In this document: positions 54,141 to 62,277 of the stretch, piece after piece
Position numbering within the stretch: position 1 is the stretch's first letter
Layout: each line of letters begins with the position of its first letter
DNA from: Phocaeicola vulgatus ATCC 8482
GTDB lineage: Bacteria; Bacteroidota; Bacteroidia; Bacteroidales; Bacteroidaceae
Length of the DNA stretch: 64,000 nt
NCBI RefSeq assembly: GCF_000012825.1
Contig: NC_009614.1
Span: 434,001 to 498,000 of the forward strand
Reading direction: 5' to 3'
Translations under genes and position numbers: made by a program
Notes under the pieces: generated by a model
Told to the model about the DNA's origin: nothing
Seen by the model: only the letters and a program-made list of their open reading frames with translations
Databases searched by the model: none

Positions 54141-54539
54141 CACGGATATAAAGCCTTTTTTCCGTATCACCAATCGTTTTCTACTATATGGCTAAGGCTT
54201 TTCTTCCTGCTTGTTTTATCTCCGCAAGCCTTTGGAGTTATCTCCCAAGGCTTGGGAGTTAACTCCAAAGCTTATGGAGATAACTCCAAAGGCTATGGAG
54301 ATAGAATACATCCGTATAAAAAGGCTTAATCTGGAGAAAGAAAAAACTTATGCAATAGGCTGTGATATGATAGACATTCATTTATTCCGCCGGTAGGTTC
54401 TTACTTAAAAAAATCCAAAGAAAGATATAAACGGGAAAATAAGAACCAGCTTCCACTAAATTTCTACCGCCCCCTTTATTTACTATACACAAGAACAGGA
54501 AACCTACTTTGTCATTATGGCAAGCTTTTTATATCCGTG
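54141..54539. repeat. Approximately 400-bp intergenic segment bounded by a 12-bp perfect inverted repeat
   Basis: CACGGATATAAA (54141-54152) and TTTATATCCGTG (54528-54539) are perfect inverted copies at the edges of the queA-hutU intergenic region. Inside lie the 21-bp repeats at 54226-54309 and further short inverted pairs, for example AAGCCTTTTT at 54151 with AAAAAGGCTT at 54318. There is no transposase and no convincing gene. It could be a miniature inverted-repeat element, but target-site duplications were not recognised. Confidence 0.4.
54226..54309 (+). repeat. Four tandem 21-bp units
   Basis: Units start at 54226, 54247, 54268 and 54289, with consensus close to AAGGCTTTGGAGTTAACTCC(A/C). 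The unit is a whole number of codons. An open frame from the TTG at 54211 reads a seven-residue repeat of the form E-(L/I)-(S/T)-P-K-A-x (ELSPKAW, ELTPKLM, EITPKAM). The GGAGTTAACTCC core is itself palindromic. I treat the tract as a repeat and the 61-residue frame as doubtful. Confidence 0.75.
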
Positions 54540-54629
54540 TGCGTTTACCTTTACATCAAGTCTATAGATAAAAAACAACTTTATGTCACTAAACATATCT
54601 CCAAACCCATAGTATTCCAATCGTTTTGC

Positions 54630-54637
54630 TATCTTTG
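54630..54637 (+). promoter_or_regulatory. -7 element of the hut operon promoter
   Basis: TATCTTTG matches TAnnTTTG 20 bases before the hutU ATG at 54658. The -33 element is not clear. An in-frame GTG at 54637 overlaps this element, which argues against it as a start codon. Confidence 0.55.
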
Positions 54638-54657
54638 TGACAAAACACTTACATACT

Positions 54658-56655
54658 ATGACTATCACTCTATCTACTGATTTACCTGCCTATCCTACAT
54701 TCACGGAAGGCATCCGCCGTGCTCCCGACCGGGGCTACCGCTTGACACCCGCCCAAACGGAAACGGCATTGAGGAATGCATTGCGATACATTCCGGTGGA
54801 ACTGCATGAGCAACTTGCTCCCGAATTGATGGATGAACTGCTCACCCGGGGTAAAATCTACGGTTACCGCTTCCGGCCCGAAGGTGACTTGAAAGCAAAG
54901 CCCATTGACGAATATAAAGGAAACTGTATCGAAGGAAAAGCGTTTCAAGTAATGATAGACAACAACCTTTCATTTGATATCGCCCTCTATCCTTACGAAC
55001 TGGTGACTTACGGCGAAACCGGACAAGTTTGTCAAAACTGGATGCAATACCGGCTTATCAAGCAGTATCTGGAGGTTATGACGAATGAACAAACCCTGGT
55101 CGTAGAAAGCGGCCACCCGTTGGGATTATTCAAATCACATCCCGAAGCTCCCCGTGTTATTATCACCAATTCCATGATGGTAGGCATGTTCGACAACCAG
55201 AAAGACTGGGAAATAGCCGCACAGATGGGAGTAGCCAATTATGGACAGATGACCGCCGGAGGCTGGATGTACATCGGTCCGCAAGGCATTGTACACGGCA
55301 CGTTCAACACCCTATTAAATGCCGGCCGCATGAAATTAGGAGTGCCGCAGGACGGCAACCTGAACGGCCATCTTTTCGTATCCTCCGGATTGGGCGGAAT
55401 GAGCGGAGCCCAACCCAAAGCAGCCGAGATAGCCGGAGCAGTGGCCATTATAGCCGAGGTGGATTATTCACGCATAGAAACCCGCCACCGCCAAGGGTGG
55501 GTACAGCATATCACATCCGATTTGTCTGAAGCCTACCGGCTGGCTGCCGATGCCATAGACCGACGAATCCCCTGTTCCATAGCCTACCATGGCAATGTAG
55601 TCAATCTGTTGGAGTATGCATTGCATCACAACATCCACATCGAACTTCTCAGTGACCAGACTTCCTGCCATGCCGTTTACGAAGGCGGCTATTGTCCTGC
55701 AGGCATTTCCTTCGAAGAACGTACCCGTATGCTGAAAGAAGACAGAGAAACTTTCGATGAAATGGTGAACGAAACTTTGCGCCGCCATTTCCATGTTATC
55801 AAGGAACTGGTGGCACGGGGCACTTATTTCTTCGATTATGGCAATTCTTTCATGAAAGCGATTTATGACGCCGGAGTGAAAGAAATCTCACGCAATGGAA
55901 CAGACGAGAAGGATGGATTCATCTGGCCGTCTTATGTAGAGGATATCATGGGGCCTCAACTTTTCGATTATGGTTACGGCCCCTTCCGCTGGGTATGCCT
56001 GAGCGGGAAAAAGGAAGATTTGATAAAGACCGACCATGCCGCTATGGAGTGTATCCCTAAAGATCGCCGCGGACAGGATATGGACAACTGGATATGGATT
56101 CGCGACGCCGAAAAGAATAACCTGGTGGTAGGGACCCAAGCACGCATTCTGTATCAAGACGCACTGGGACGTATGAATATAGCACTGCGTTTCAATGAAA
56201 TGGTACGCCGGGGCGAGGTAGGCCCTATCATGTTGGGACGTGACCACCACGATGTAAGCGGTACCGACTCTCCTTTCCGGGAAACCTCCAATATCAAGGA
56301 CGGCAGCAATGTAATGGCAGATATGGCTGTGCAATGCTTTGCCGGAAATTGTGCCCGGGGCATGAGCCTTGTCGCTTTGCACAATGGAGGCGGTGTAGGT
56401 ATAGGTAAAGCTATCAATGGCGGATTCGGAATGGTATGCGACGGCAGTGAACGGGTAGACCGTATTCTCCGCTCATCCATGTTATGGGATGTAATGGGAG
56501 GAGTGGCACGCCGCTCGTGGGCACGCAACCCGCATGCCATGGAAACTTCGGCGGAATTCAACGAGAGCCATGCCGATGGTTATCACATCACCCTGCCGCA
56601 TATAGCGGAAGATGACCTTATTAATAAGGTATTGAAAAATAAAGGAATCAACTAA
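54658..56655 (+). CDS. hutU: Urocanate hydratase
   Basis: Second enzyme of histidine breakdown: adds water to urocanate to give imidazolonepropionate, using tightly bound NAD+. I use the ATG at 54658 (MTITLSTDLPAYPTF). The product is 665 residues, longer than the roughly 555-residue Bacillus/Pseudomonas form and closer in length to the eukaryotic type. Motifs are VVESGHPLGLFKSHPEAPRV, GQMTAGGWMYIGPQGIVHGT, SSGLGGMSGAQPKAAEIAGA (NAD-binding Gly-rich loop), DQTSCHAVYEGGYCPAG and GRDHHDVSGTDSPFRETSNI. It is the first gene of the hut operon, 82 bases before ftcD. Confidence 0.95.
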   Translation: MTITLSTDLPAYPTFTEGIRRAPDRGYRLTPAQTETALRNALRYIPVELHEQLAPELMDELLTRGKIYGYRFRPEGDLKAKPIDEYKGNCIEGKAFQVMIDNNLSFDIALYPYELVTYGETGQVCQNWMQYRLIKQYLEVMTNEQTLVVESGHPLGLFKSHPEAPRVIITNSMMVGMFDNQKDWEIAAQMGVANYGQMTAGGWMYIGPQGIVHGTFNTLLNAGRMKLGVPQDGNLNGHLFVSSGLGGMSGAQPKAAEIAGAVAIIAEVDYSRIETRHRQGWVQHITSDLSEAYRLAADAIDRRIPCSIAYHGNVVNLLEYALHHNIHIELLSDQTSCHAVYEGGYCPAGISFEERTRMLKEDRETFDEMVNETLRRHFHVIKELVARGTYFFDYGNSFMKAIYDAGVKEISRNGTDEKDGFIWPSYVEDIMGPQLFDYGYGPFRWVCLSGKKEDLIKTDHAAMECIPKDRRGQDMDNWIWIRDAEKNNLVVGTQARILYQDALGRMNIALRFNEMVRRGEVGPIMLGRDHHDVSGTDSPFRETSNIKDGSNVMADMAVQCFAGNCARGMSLVALHNGGGVGIGKAINGGFGMVCDGSERVDRILRSSMLWDVMGGVARRSWARNPHAMETSAEFNESHADGYHITLPHIAEDDLINKVLKNKGIN

Positions 56656-56737
56656 CCAAAAACCGGAACACCATGGATGCAACTGTTTCATTCATCCGCA
56701 TCCATGGATGTTCCCTATAAACCAAATTCTAAAGAGT

Positions 56738-57640
56738 ATGAGCTGGACAAAAATTATGGAATGCGTCCCCAACTTCAGCGAGGGACGTGACTTACAGAAA
56801 ATAGACGAGATTGTATCTCCGTTTCGTGCCAAGGCAGGCGTAAAATTATTGGATTATAGTAACGATGAAGACCACAACCGGCTGGTAGTTACCGTTGTTG
56901 GAGAACCGGACGCCTTGAAAGAAGCCGTGATAGAAGCTATCGGTATAGCAGTAGAACTGATTGACCTGAACCATCACCAAGGACAGCACCCCCGTATGGG
57001 AGCTGTAGATGTAGTTCCATTCATTCCCATCAAAGGATGTACCATGGAAGATGCCATAGCGGTGTCCAAAGAAGTGGGGCAACGGGTGGCCTCTCAATAT
57101 AATCTCCCTGTATTCTTGTATGAAAAATCAGCTAGTGCACCACATCGTGAAAATCTCGCTGCCATCCGTAAAGGAGAATTCGAGGGAATGAAGGAAAAGA
57201 TTCACCAACCCGAATGGCATCCCGATTTTGGTCCTGCGGAACGTCACCCCACTGCCGGAACTGTAGCCATCGGAGCCCGTATGCCCTTAGTGGCCTACAA
57301 TATAAATCTCAATACTCCCAGCCTGGAAATAGTGCATGACATTGCCAAGAAAATCCGTTTTATCGGTGGCGGACTGCGCTATTGCAAGGCCATGGGCGTA
57401 GAACTGAAGGACCGGGGTATCACTCAGGTATCCATGAATCTTACCGACTATAGCAAAACCGCTATCTACCGGGCATTCGAAATGGTACGTTTTGAAGCCA
57501 AACGCTACGGAGTAAGCATCATCGGCAGCGAAATCGTAGGACTTGTTCCTATGGAGGCCTTGATAGACACTGCCTCTTACTACCTGGGATTGGAAAACTT
57601 CTCCATGCAACAAGTGCTGGAAGCGCAGATTATGGAATAA
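56738..57640 (+). CDS. ftcD: Glutamate formimidoyltransferase
   Basis: Transfers the formimino group of N-formimino-glutamate to tetrahydrofolate, releasing glutamate. Starting at the ATG at 56738 (MSWTKIMECVPNFSEGRDL) gives 300 residues, the length of a stand-alone transferase; the cyclodeaminase is a separate gene at 59356. Motifs are MECVPNFSEGRDLQKIDEI, LDYSNDEDHNRLVVTVVGEP, HQGQHPRMGAVDVVPFIPI (active-site His region), AERHPTAGTVAIGARMPLVA and VSMNLTDYSKTAIYRAFEMV. Its stop lies 10 bases before the repeat array that opens the GxxExxY cassette, which separates it from hutI. Confidence 0.94.
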   Translation: MSWTKIMECVPNFSEGRDLQKIDEIVSPFRAKAGVKLLDYSNDEDHNRLVVTVVGEPDALKEAVIEAIGIAVELIDLNHHQGQHPRMGAVDVVPFIPIKGCTMEDAIAVSKEVGQRVASQYNLPVFLYEKSASAPHRENLAAIRKGEFEGMKEKIHQPEWHPDFGPAERHPTAGTVAIGARMPLVAYNINLNTPSLEIVHDIAKKIRFIGGGLRYCKAMGVELKDRGITQVSMNLTDYSKTAIYRAFEMVRFEAKRYGVSIIGSEIVGLVPMEALIDTASYYLGLENFSMQQVLEAQIME

Positions 57641-57649
57641 TATAGAATA

Positions 57650-58072
57650 GAACGCAAATGACACAAATGACGCAAATAGCAAGTCAAGAAGATGTAGATA
57701 AAATATTAAAAGCATTTTATCTAGTGTACAACACATTAGGATATGGATTCTTGGAAAGGGTTTATCAAAATGCCCTCTACTTTGAATTGATAGAGCAAGG
57801 TTTTAAATGTGAAGTGCAAAAGCAAATCAATGTATTTTATAAAAATCATAAAGTGGGTGAATATTATGCCGACATGGTGATCAACAACTCCATCATATTA
57901 GAACTGAAAGCGGCTGATGCTTTACGTCCCGAGCATGAATTTCAACTGATAAACTATCTGAAAGCCACAGACATAGAGATAGGCTATCTATTAAACTTCG
58001 GAAAGCATCCTGAATTTAAAAGAAAAATATTCAGTCACCATTGATATTTGTGTCATTTGCGTCATTTGCGTT
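57650..58072. repeat. Cassette bounded by 28-bp inverted arrays of a 9-base repeat
   Basis: The left array 57650-57677 consists of three near-identical 9-base units (ACGCAAATG, ACACAAATG, ACGCAAATA). The right array 58045-58072 carries three units in inverted orientation (ATTTGTGTC, ATTTGCGTC, ATTTGCGTT). The two 28-base arms pair with only two mismatches. Everything between them is the GxxExxY gene. The left array also encodes the protein start (MTQMTQIA), so repeat and gene are integrated into one unit of 423 bases. It sits between ftcD and hutI in an otherwise continuous hut operon. Confidence 0.8.
57658..58044 (+). CDS. GxxExxY protein (PDDEXK-like nuclease superfamily)
   Basis: A 128-residue protein named after its motif, here Gly30-x2-Glu33-x2-Tyr36 in GYGFLERVYQNALYFELIEQ. 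Later segments are FKCEVQKQINVFYKNHKVGE followed by YYADMVI, and IILELKAADALRPEHEFQLI followed by NYLKATD and IGYLLNFG. The spacing of Glu, Asp and Glu-Leu-Lys fits a PD-(D/E)xK nuclease core. The biological role of the family is not established. The first residues are encoded by the ACACAAATG repeat array, and the stop lies at the edge of the inverted array, so the gene and its repeats form a cassette unrelated to histidine metabolism. Confidence 0.88.
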   Translation: MTQMTQIASQEDVDKILKAFYLVYNTLGYGFLERVYQNALYFELIEQGFKCEVQKQINVFYKNHKVGEYYADMVINNSIILELKAADALRPEHEFQLINYLKATDIEIGYLLNFGKHPEFKRKIFSHH

Positions 58073-58090
58073 CCATTAAAACTAACAACT

Positions 58091-59335
58091 ATGAGCAACA
58101 ACTTGATTATCATCAATGCCCACATCGTTACTCCGCAAGGCAGAACCGCTCGGAAAGGAGAAGCCATGAACGAACTTCTCAACATTCCTTGCGGAACGGT
58201 AAGAGTAACCGACGGCATTATTACCTATGTTGGCGAAAACCGTATAAGCCATGAAAAGCCCGGCTATAAAGTGCTTGATGCCAGAGGGAATGTATTGTTG
58301 CCGGGATTCGTTGATTCTCATACCCATTTGGTTTTCGGAGGATTTCGCCCCGACGAATTCATCTGGCGGCTCAACGGCGACAGTTATATGAGCATCATGG
58401 AACGTGGCGGAGGCATTATCAATACTGTACGTGCCACCCGGGAAGCCTCCTTTGAAGAACTGAAACATAAAGCCGAATGGTTTCTGGATACCATGAGCCG
58501 GATGGGGGTCACCACAGTGGAAGGAAAAAGCGGATATGGCCTGGATCGTGATACAGAACTGAAACAGCTCAGTATCATGCAAGCTATCAATGAATGTCCC
58601 GACCGGAAAGTAGATATCGCCACCACTTTTTTAGGTGCTCACGCCTTACCCGAAGAATACAAAGGGCGAAGTGACGCATATATTGATTTTCTGATTAACG
58701 AAATGTTGCCCATGATCCATCAGAAACAATTGGCCGAAAATTGCGATATTTTCTGTGAAAAAGGAGTATTCACTGTGGAACAGTCTCGAAAGCTATTGAA
58801 AGCTGCGCAAGCTCTAGGCTTCGGCACCAAGCTACACGCTGATGAAATTGTCAGCTTTGGAGGAGCAGAACTGGCAGGAGAATTGAAGGCCCTCAGCGCC
58901 GACCATCTGTTGCAAGCATCCGATGAAGGCATAAAAGCCCTGGCACAAAATAATGTAGTAGCCACTCTGTTGCCACTAACTGCCTTTACCCTAAAAGAGC
59001 CCTACGCCCGTGGCAGGAAAATGATAGACAGCGGCTGTGCCGTAGCCCTTGCCACCGATCTAAATCCAGGCAGCTGTTTCTCCGGATCCATCCCGCTGAC
59101 TTTTGCTCTGGCCTGCATCTATATGAAACTGACCGTTGCCGAAGCTATCACAGCCATCACACTGAACGGTGCGGCAGCCCTCGGACGCGCCGACCGCATC
59201 GGAAGCATAGAAGCCGGAAAACAGGGAGACTTTGTTTTACTGGGAACCGACAACCCCCATATATTACCTTATTATACAGGTATGAACGCAGTGAAGCTGA
59301 CCATCAAAGGGGGACGTATTCTACATTCAAATTAA
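58091..59335 (+). CDS. hutI: Imidazolonepropionase
   Basis: Third step of histidine degradation: metal-dependent hydrolysis of imidazolonepropionate to N-formimino-glutamate. The 414 residues belong to the amidohydrolase family. Metal ligands His77 and His79 lie in PGFVDSHTHLVFGG, and substrate-side residues in TTVEGKSGYGLDRDTELKQL. Further motifs are DIATTFLGAHALPEEYKGRS, GFGTKLHADEIVSFGGAELA (metal His) and VALATDLNPGSCFSGSIPLT (metal Asp). The gene starts 18 bases after the right repeat array of the GxxExxY cassette and 20 bases before the cyclodeaminase gene. Confidence 0.96.
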   Translation: MSNNLIIINAHIVTPQGRTARKGEAMNELLNIPCGTVRVTDGIITYVGENRISHEKPGYKVLDARGNVLLPGFVDSHTHLVFGGFRPDEFIWRLNGDSYMSIMERGGGIINTVRATREASFEELKHKAEWFLDTMSRMGVTTVEGKSGYGLDRDTELKQLSIMQAINECPDRKVDIATTFLGAHALPEEYKGRSDAYIDFLINEMLPMIHQKQLAENCDIFCEKGVFTVEQSRKLLKAAQALGFGTKLHADEIVSFGGAELAGELKALSADHLLQASDEGIKALAQNNVVATLLPLTAFTLKEPYARGRKMIDSGCAVALATDLNPGSCFSGSIPLTFALACIYMKLTVAEAITAITLNGAAALGRADRIGSIEAGKQGDFVLLGTDNPHILPYYTGMNAVKLTIKGGRILHSN

Positions 59336-59355
59336 CCAATTAAATACTAATAGCC

Positions 59356-59979
59356 ATGTTAACAGAACTTACCATCAAAGAATTTATCAATAAAGTACTC
59401 AGTAATGATCCTGTCCCCGGTGGCGGCAGTGTCTCGGCACTCAATGGAGCCCTTGCCACCTCACTGGCAGCTATGGTAGCCAATCTTACCATAGGCCGCA
59501 AGAAATATGTAGAAGTGAACGAAATAATGGAAGATCTTTCTGTGCGTTTCGAAGAGCTCACCCGCCAGCTGATAACCGATGTAGACCGTGATTCGGAAGC
59601 ATACGACCGTGTTTTCTCTGCATTCAAACTTCCGAAAGAAACGGATGAAGAAAAGGCGATCCGCAGTGAAGCCATACAGAAGGAAACCAAATATGCCGCC
59701 CAAGTGCCTATGGAGGTGGCACGTACCGTCCATTCCATTCTGCCCATGATTGATGTGGTAGCCAGAAAAGGGAACAGCAACGCTGTAACCGATGCCTGTG
59801 TATCCATGATGTGTGCCCGGACTGCCATTCTGGGAGCCTTGCTGAATGTACGTATCAACCTCACTTCTATCAAAGACGAAAAATTCGTCAAAGAGATGAG
59901 TGAAGAAGCCGATATGATAGAACAGACGACCATTGCCGAAGAACAGAAAATACTGGACTATGTGAAAACCATTTTTTAA
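59356..59979 (+). CDS. Formimidoyltetrahydrofolate cyclodeaminase / methenyl-THF cyclohydrolase family protein
   Basis: A 207-residue protein of the FTCD-C family. In this context it should deaminate 5-formimino-tetrahydrofolate, made by FtcD, to 5,10-methenyl-tetrahydrofolate. The N-terminal folate-binding motif NDPVPGGGSVSALNGALATS (about 16-35) is clear. It is followed by helices with RQLITDVDRDSEAYDRVFSA and VARKGNSNAVTDACVSMMCA. In mammals the transferase and cyclodeaminase are fused; here they are separate genes. FchA of clostridia belongs to the same family as a cyclohydrolase, so activity is inferred from the hut neighbours. Confidence 0.9.
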   Translation: MLTELTIKEFINKVLSNDPVPGGGSVSALNGALATSLAAMVANLTIGRKKYVEVNEIMEDLSVRFEELTRQLITDVDRDSEAYDRVFSAFKLPKETDEEKAIRSEAIQKETKYAAQVPMEVARTVHSILPMIDVVARKGNSNAVTDACVSMMCARTAILGALLNVRINLTSIKDEKFVKEMSEEADMIEQTTIAEEQKILDYVKTIF

Positions 59980-60013
59980 TCCCAACCTCCGCGGTTAAAA
60001 AAAGAATCAGACC

Positions 60014-61510
60014 ATGAAGAATGTATATCAAATAGGTTCGGGTGACCTCACTTTTGACATCATCGAACGTATTATCAATGAAAATCTGAAATTGGAACTG
60101 GCTCCTGAAGCCAAAGACCGGATTCAGAAATGCCGGGATTACCTGGACAAAAAGATCAAGGAATCCGATGTCCCTCTCTATGGCATCACGACAGGATTCG
60201 GCAGCCTGTGCAACCGTAATATTTCTTCCGATGAACTGAGTACTTTGCAAGAGAACCTGGTGAAAAGCCATGCTTGCAGTGTAGGCGCAGAAATGCCCCA
60301 TGTCATTGTGAAGCTGATGTTTTTATTAAAGGCTCATGCTCTTTCTTTGGGACACAGTGGCGTACAAGTCATCACTGTACAGCGCATTATCGACTTTTTC
60401 AATAACGATGTAATGCCCATTGTCTACGACCGCGGTTCATTGGGAGCCTCAGGAGATCTTGCCCCGCTCGCCAATCTCTTCCTTCCGTTGATCGGCGTAG
60501 GCGACGTGTATTATAAAGGCAAACGCTGCGAAGCTATCAGCGTGCTTGATGAGTTTGGTTGGGAACCAGTCAAATTGAAAAGCAAAGAAGGACTGGCCTT
60601 GCTCAATGGTACCCAGTTTATGAGTGCCAACGGAGTGTATGCCATACTCAAAGCCTTCCGTCTTTCCAAGAAAGCCGACCTCATTGCCGCCATCTCCCTG
60701 GAAGCCTTTGACGGCCGCATCGATCCGTTCATGGACTGTATCCAACAAATGCGTCCGCATAAAGGCCAGATAGAAACCGGAGCCGCATTCCGAAGAATAC
60801 TGGAAGGCAGTGAAATCATCGCACAGCCCAAACAACACGTACAAGACCCCTATTCGTTCCGTTGCATCCCACAAGTTCATGGTGCTACCAAAGATGCCAT
60901 CAACCACGTAGCTTCAGTACTGTTGACCGAGATAAATTCAGTTACCGATAACCCCACTATCTTCCCCGATGAAGACCTTATCATTTCAGGTGGCAACTTC
61001 CACGGACAGCCCCTGGCACTGGTATATGATTATCTTGCCATTGCTATGGCCGAACTGGGAAACATATCTGAACGGCGTGTGGCACAACTCATTATGGGAC
61101 TTCGCGGATTGCCCGAATTTCTGGTTGCCAATCCGGGACTTAATTCTGGTTTCATGATTCCCCAATATGCGGCTGCCAGCATGGTAAGCCAGAATAAAAT
61201 GTACTGTTATGCCGCCAGCAGCGACTCCATAGTATCCAGCAACGGACAGGAAGACCATGTAAGTATGGGAGCCAATGCTGCAACCAAGCTTTACAAAGTG
61301 ATGGACAATCTGGAACATATACTTGCCATCGAATTAATGAACGCTGCCCAAGGACTGGATTTCCGCCGTCCGCTCCGCAGTTCACCGTTTATTGAAAAGT
61401 TTCTCGCCACCTACCGCAACGAGGTACCTTTTATAAAAGAAGATATTGTGATGTATAAGGAAATACATAAAACTGTAGCTTTTTTAAAACGGCATCAAGT
61501 AAATTATTAA
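60014..61510 (+). CDS. hutH: Histidine ammonia-lyase
   Basis: First step of histidine degradation: elimination of ammonia to give urocanate. The 498 residues carry the self-processing triad Ala145-Ser146-Gly147 in YDRGSLGASGDLAPLANLFL, which forms the electrophilic MIO group. Other active-site motifs are YGITTGFGSLCNRNISSDEL, ALLNGTQFMSANGVYAI-like GLALLNGTQFMSANGVYAIL, QDPYSFRCIPQVHGATKDAI and SVTDNPTIFPDEDLIISGGN. It is the last of the hut genes, 34 bases after the cyclodeaminase gene. Having the first enzyme encoded last is notable but does not affect assignment. Confidence 0.96.
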   Translation: MKNVYQIGSGDLTFDIIERIINENLKLELAPEAKDRIQKCRDYLDKKIKESDVPLYGITTGFGSLCNRNISSDELSTLQENLVKSHACSVGAEMPHVIVKLMFLLKAHALSLGHSGVQVITVQRIIDFFNNDVMPIVYDRGSLGASGDLAPLANLFLPLIGVGDVYYKGKRCEAISVLDEFGWEPVKLKSKEGLALLNGTQFMSANGVYAILKAFRLSKKADLIAAISLEAFDGRIDPFMDCIQQMRPHKGQIETGAAFRRILEGSEIIAQPKQHVQDPYSFRCIPQVHGATKDAINHVASVLLTEINSVTDNPTIFPDEDLIISGGNFHGQPLALVYDYLAIAMAELGNISERRVAQLIMGLRGLPEFLVANPGLNSGFMIPQYAAASMVSQNKMYCYAASSDSIVSSNGQEDHVSMGANAATKLYKVMDNLEHILAIELMNAAQGLDFRRPLRSSPFIEKFLATYRNEVPFIKEDIVMYKEIHKTVAFLKRHQVNY

Positions 61511-61517
61511 ACGGCAT

Positions 61518-61594
61518 TTCGGACTCGGATTATAAAGGTCTCACATCCCTTTTTACTATTAAAGACTATAAGATCCATATAATCCGAGCCCGAA
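61518..61594. repeat. 17-bp inverted repeat downstream of hutH
   Basis: TTCGGACTCGGATTATA (61518-61534) and TATAATCCGAGCCCGAA (61578-61594) match with one mismatch around a 43-base spacer. It may end the hut transcript or act as an operator, since the candidate NUDIX promoter begins 5 bases after the right arm. Confidence 0.55.
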
Positions 61595-61598
61595 TTCA

Positions 61599-61606
61599 TA
61601 TCTTTG
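61599..61606 (+). promoter_or_regulatory. -7 element of the NUDIX gene promoter
   Basis: TATCTTTG matches TAnnTTTG 23 bases before the ATG at 61629. The -33 position would fall inside the right arm of the inverted repeat, so protein binding to that repeat could block this promoter. Confidence 0.5.
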
Positions 61607-61628
61607 CAGTAACAAAAAAATAGCGAAG

Positions 61629-62129
61629 ATGAATTACGATAATAAAGAAGAAATGTTTCCTATAGTAGATGAACAAGGAAACATAACAGGAACTGCAACC
61701 CGTGGAGAATGTCATAATGGAAGTAAATTGCTACATCCGGTAGTCCACTTACATGTATTCAACAGTAAAGGCGAACTCTATTTGCAAAAGCGTCCTGACT
61801 GGAAAGATATCCAACCAGGCAAATGGGACACAGCCGTAGGCGGACACATAGATTTAGGTGAAAATGTGGAAACAGCCTTGAAACGTGAAGTAAAAGAAGA
61901 ACTGGGCATCACCGACTTTACTCCCGAATTACTGACTAGCTATGTATTCGAATCCACCCGGGAAAAAGAATTGGTATTCTCACATAAAACCACTTATGAC
62001 GGTCCCATTATTCCCAGCGAGGAACTGGATGGCGGCCGTTTTTGGTCACTAGAAGAGATCAGAAGCAATATTGGGAAAGAAATATTTACACCTAATTTTG
62101 AGAATGAATTTCAGAAGCTGGGCTTCTGA
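61629..62129 (+). CDS. NUDIX hydrolase (YfcD/Idi-like)
   Basis: A 166-residue NUDIX protein with the full box GGHIDLGENVETALKREVKE followed by ELGI (residues 71-94), fitting Gx5Ex7REUxEExGU. The upstream part FPIVDEQGNITGTATRGECH and HPVVHLHVFNSKGELYLQKR resembles the YfcD / isopentenyl-diphosphate-isomerase-like branch. The substrate is unknown, and I would not call it an isomerase. It is followed by a perfect 19-bp hairpin, so it is probably monocistronic and not cotranscribed with the small ORFs beyond it. Confidence 0.9.
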   Translation: MNYDNKEEMFPIVDEQGNITGTATRGECHNGSKLLHPVVHLHVFNSKGELYLQKRPDWKDIQPGKWDTAVGGHIDLGENVETALKREVKEELGITDFTPELLTSYVFESTREKELVFSHKTTYDGPIIPSEELDGGRFWSLEEIRSNIGKEIFTPNFENEFQKLGF

Positions 62130-62144
62130 AATAGTTTTTTAATG

Positions 62145-62188
62145 AAAAGTGGCAAATTCTTGATGCAGGTCAAGAATTTGCCACTTTT
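62145..62188 (+). terminator. Perfect hairpin after the NUDIX gene
   Basis: Arms AAAAGTGGCAAATTCTTGA and TCAAGAATTTGCCACTTTT form a 19-bp perfect stem with a 6-base loop, 15 bases after the stop. The 3' arm itself ends in TTTT. Confidence 0.85.
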
Positions 62189-62234
62189 GCATACATTTTA
62201 TCTTTATCAGAGTACAATCTAGAACAAAACAGTA

Positions 62235-62242
62235 TAATTTTG
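62235..62242 (+). promoter_or_regulatory. -7 element ahead of the small-ORF trio
   Basis: TAATTTTG matches TAnnTTTG 35 bases before the first small-ORF ATG and lies downstream of the NUDIX terminator, so the trio can have its own transcript. I found no clear -33 element at the usual spacing. Confidence 0.5.
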
Positions 62243-62277
62243 TGTTGTAAAACATAAAAAGAAAGGATAACGAGATT

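Noticed and set aside
54211-54396. A 61-residue protein with heptad repeats
   Set aside because: It starts at TTG with no promoter or ribosome-binding site, and the repeat periodicity is a property of the 21-bp DNA tandem; kept only as a repeat and a finding.
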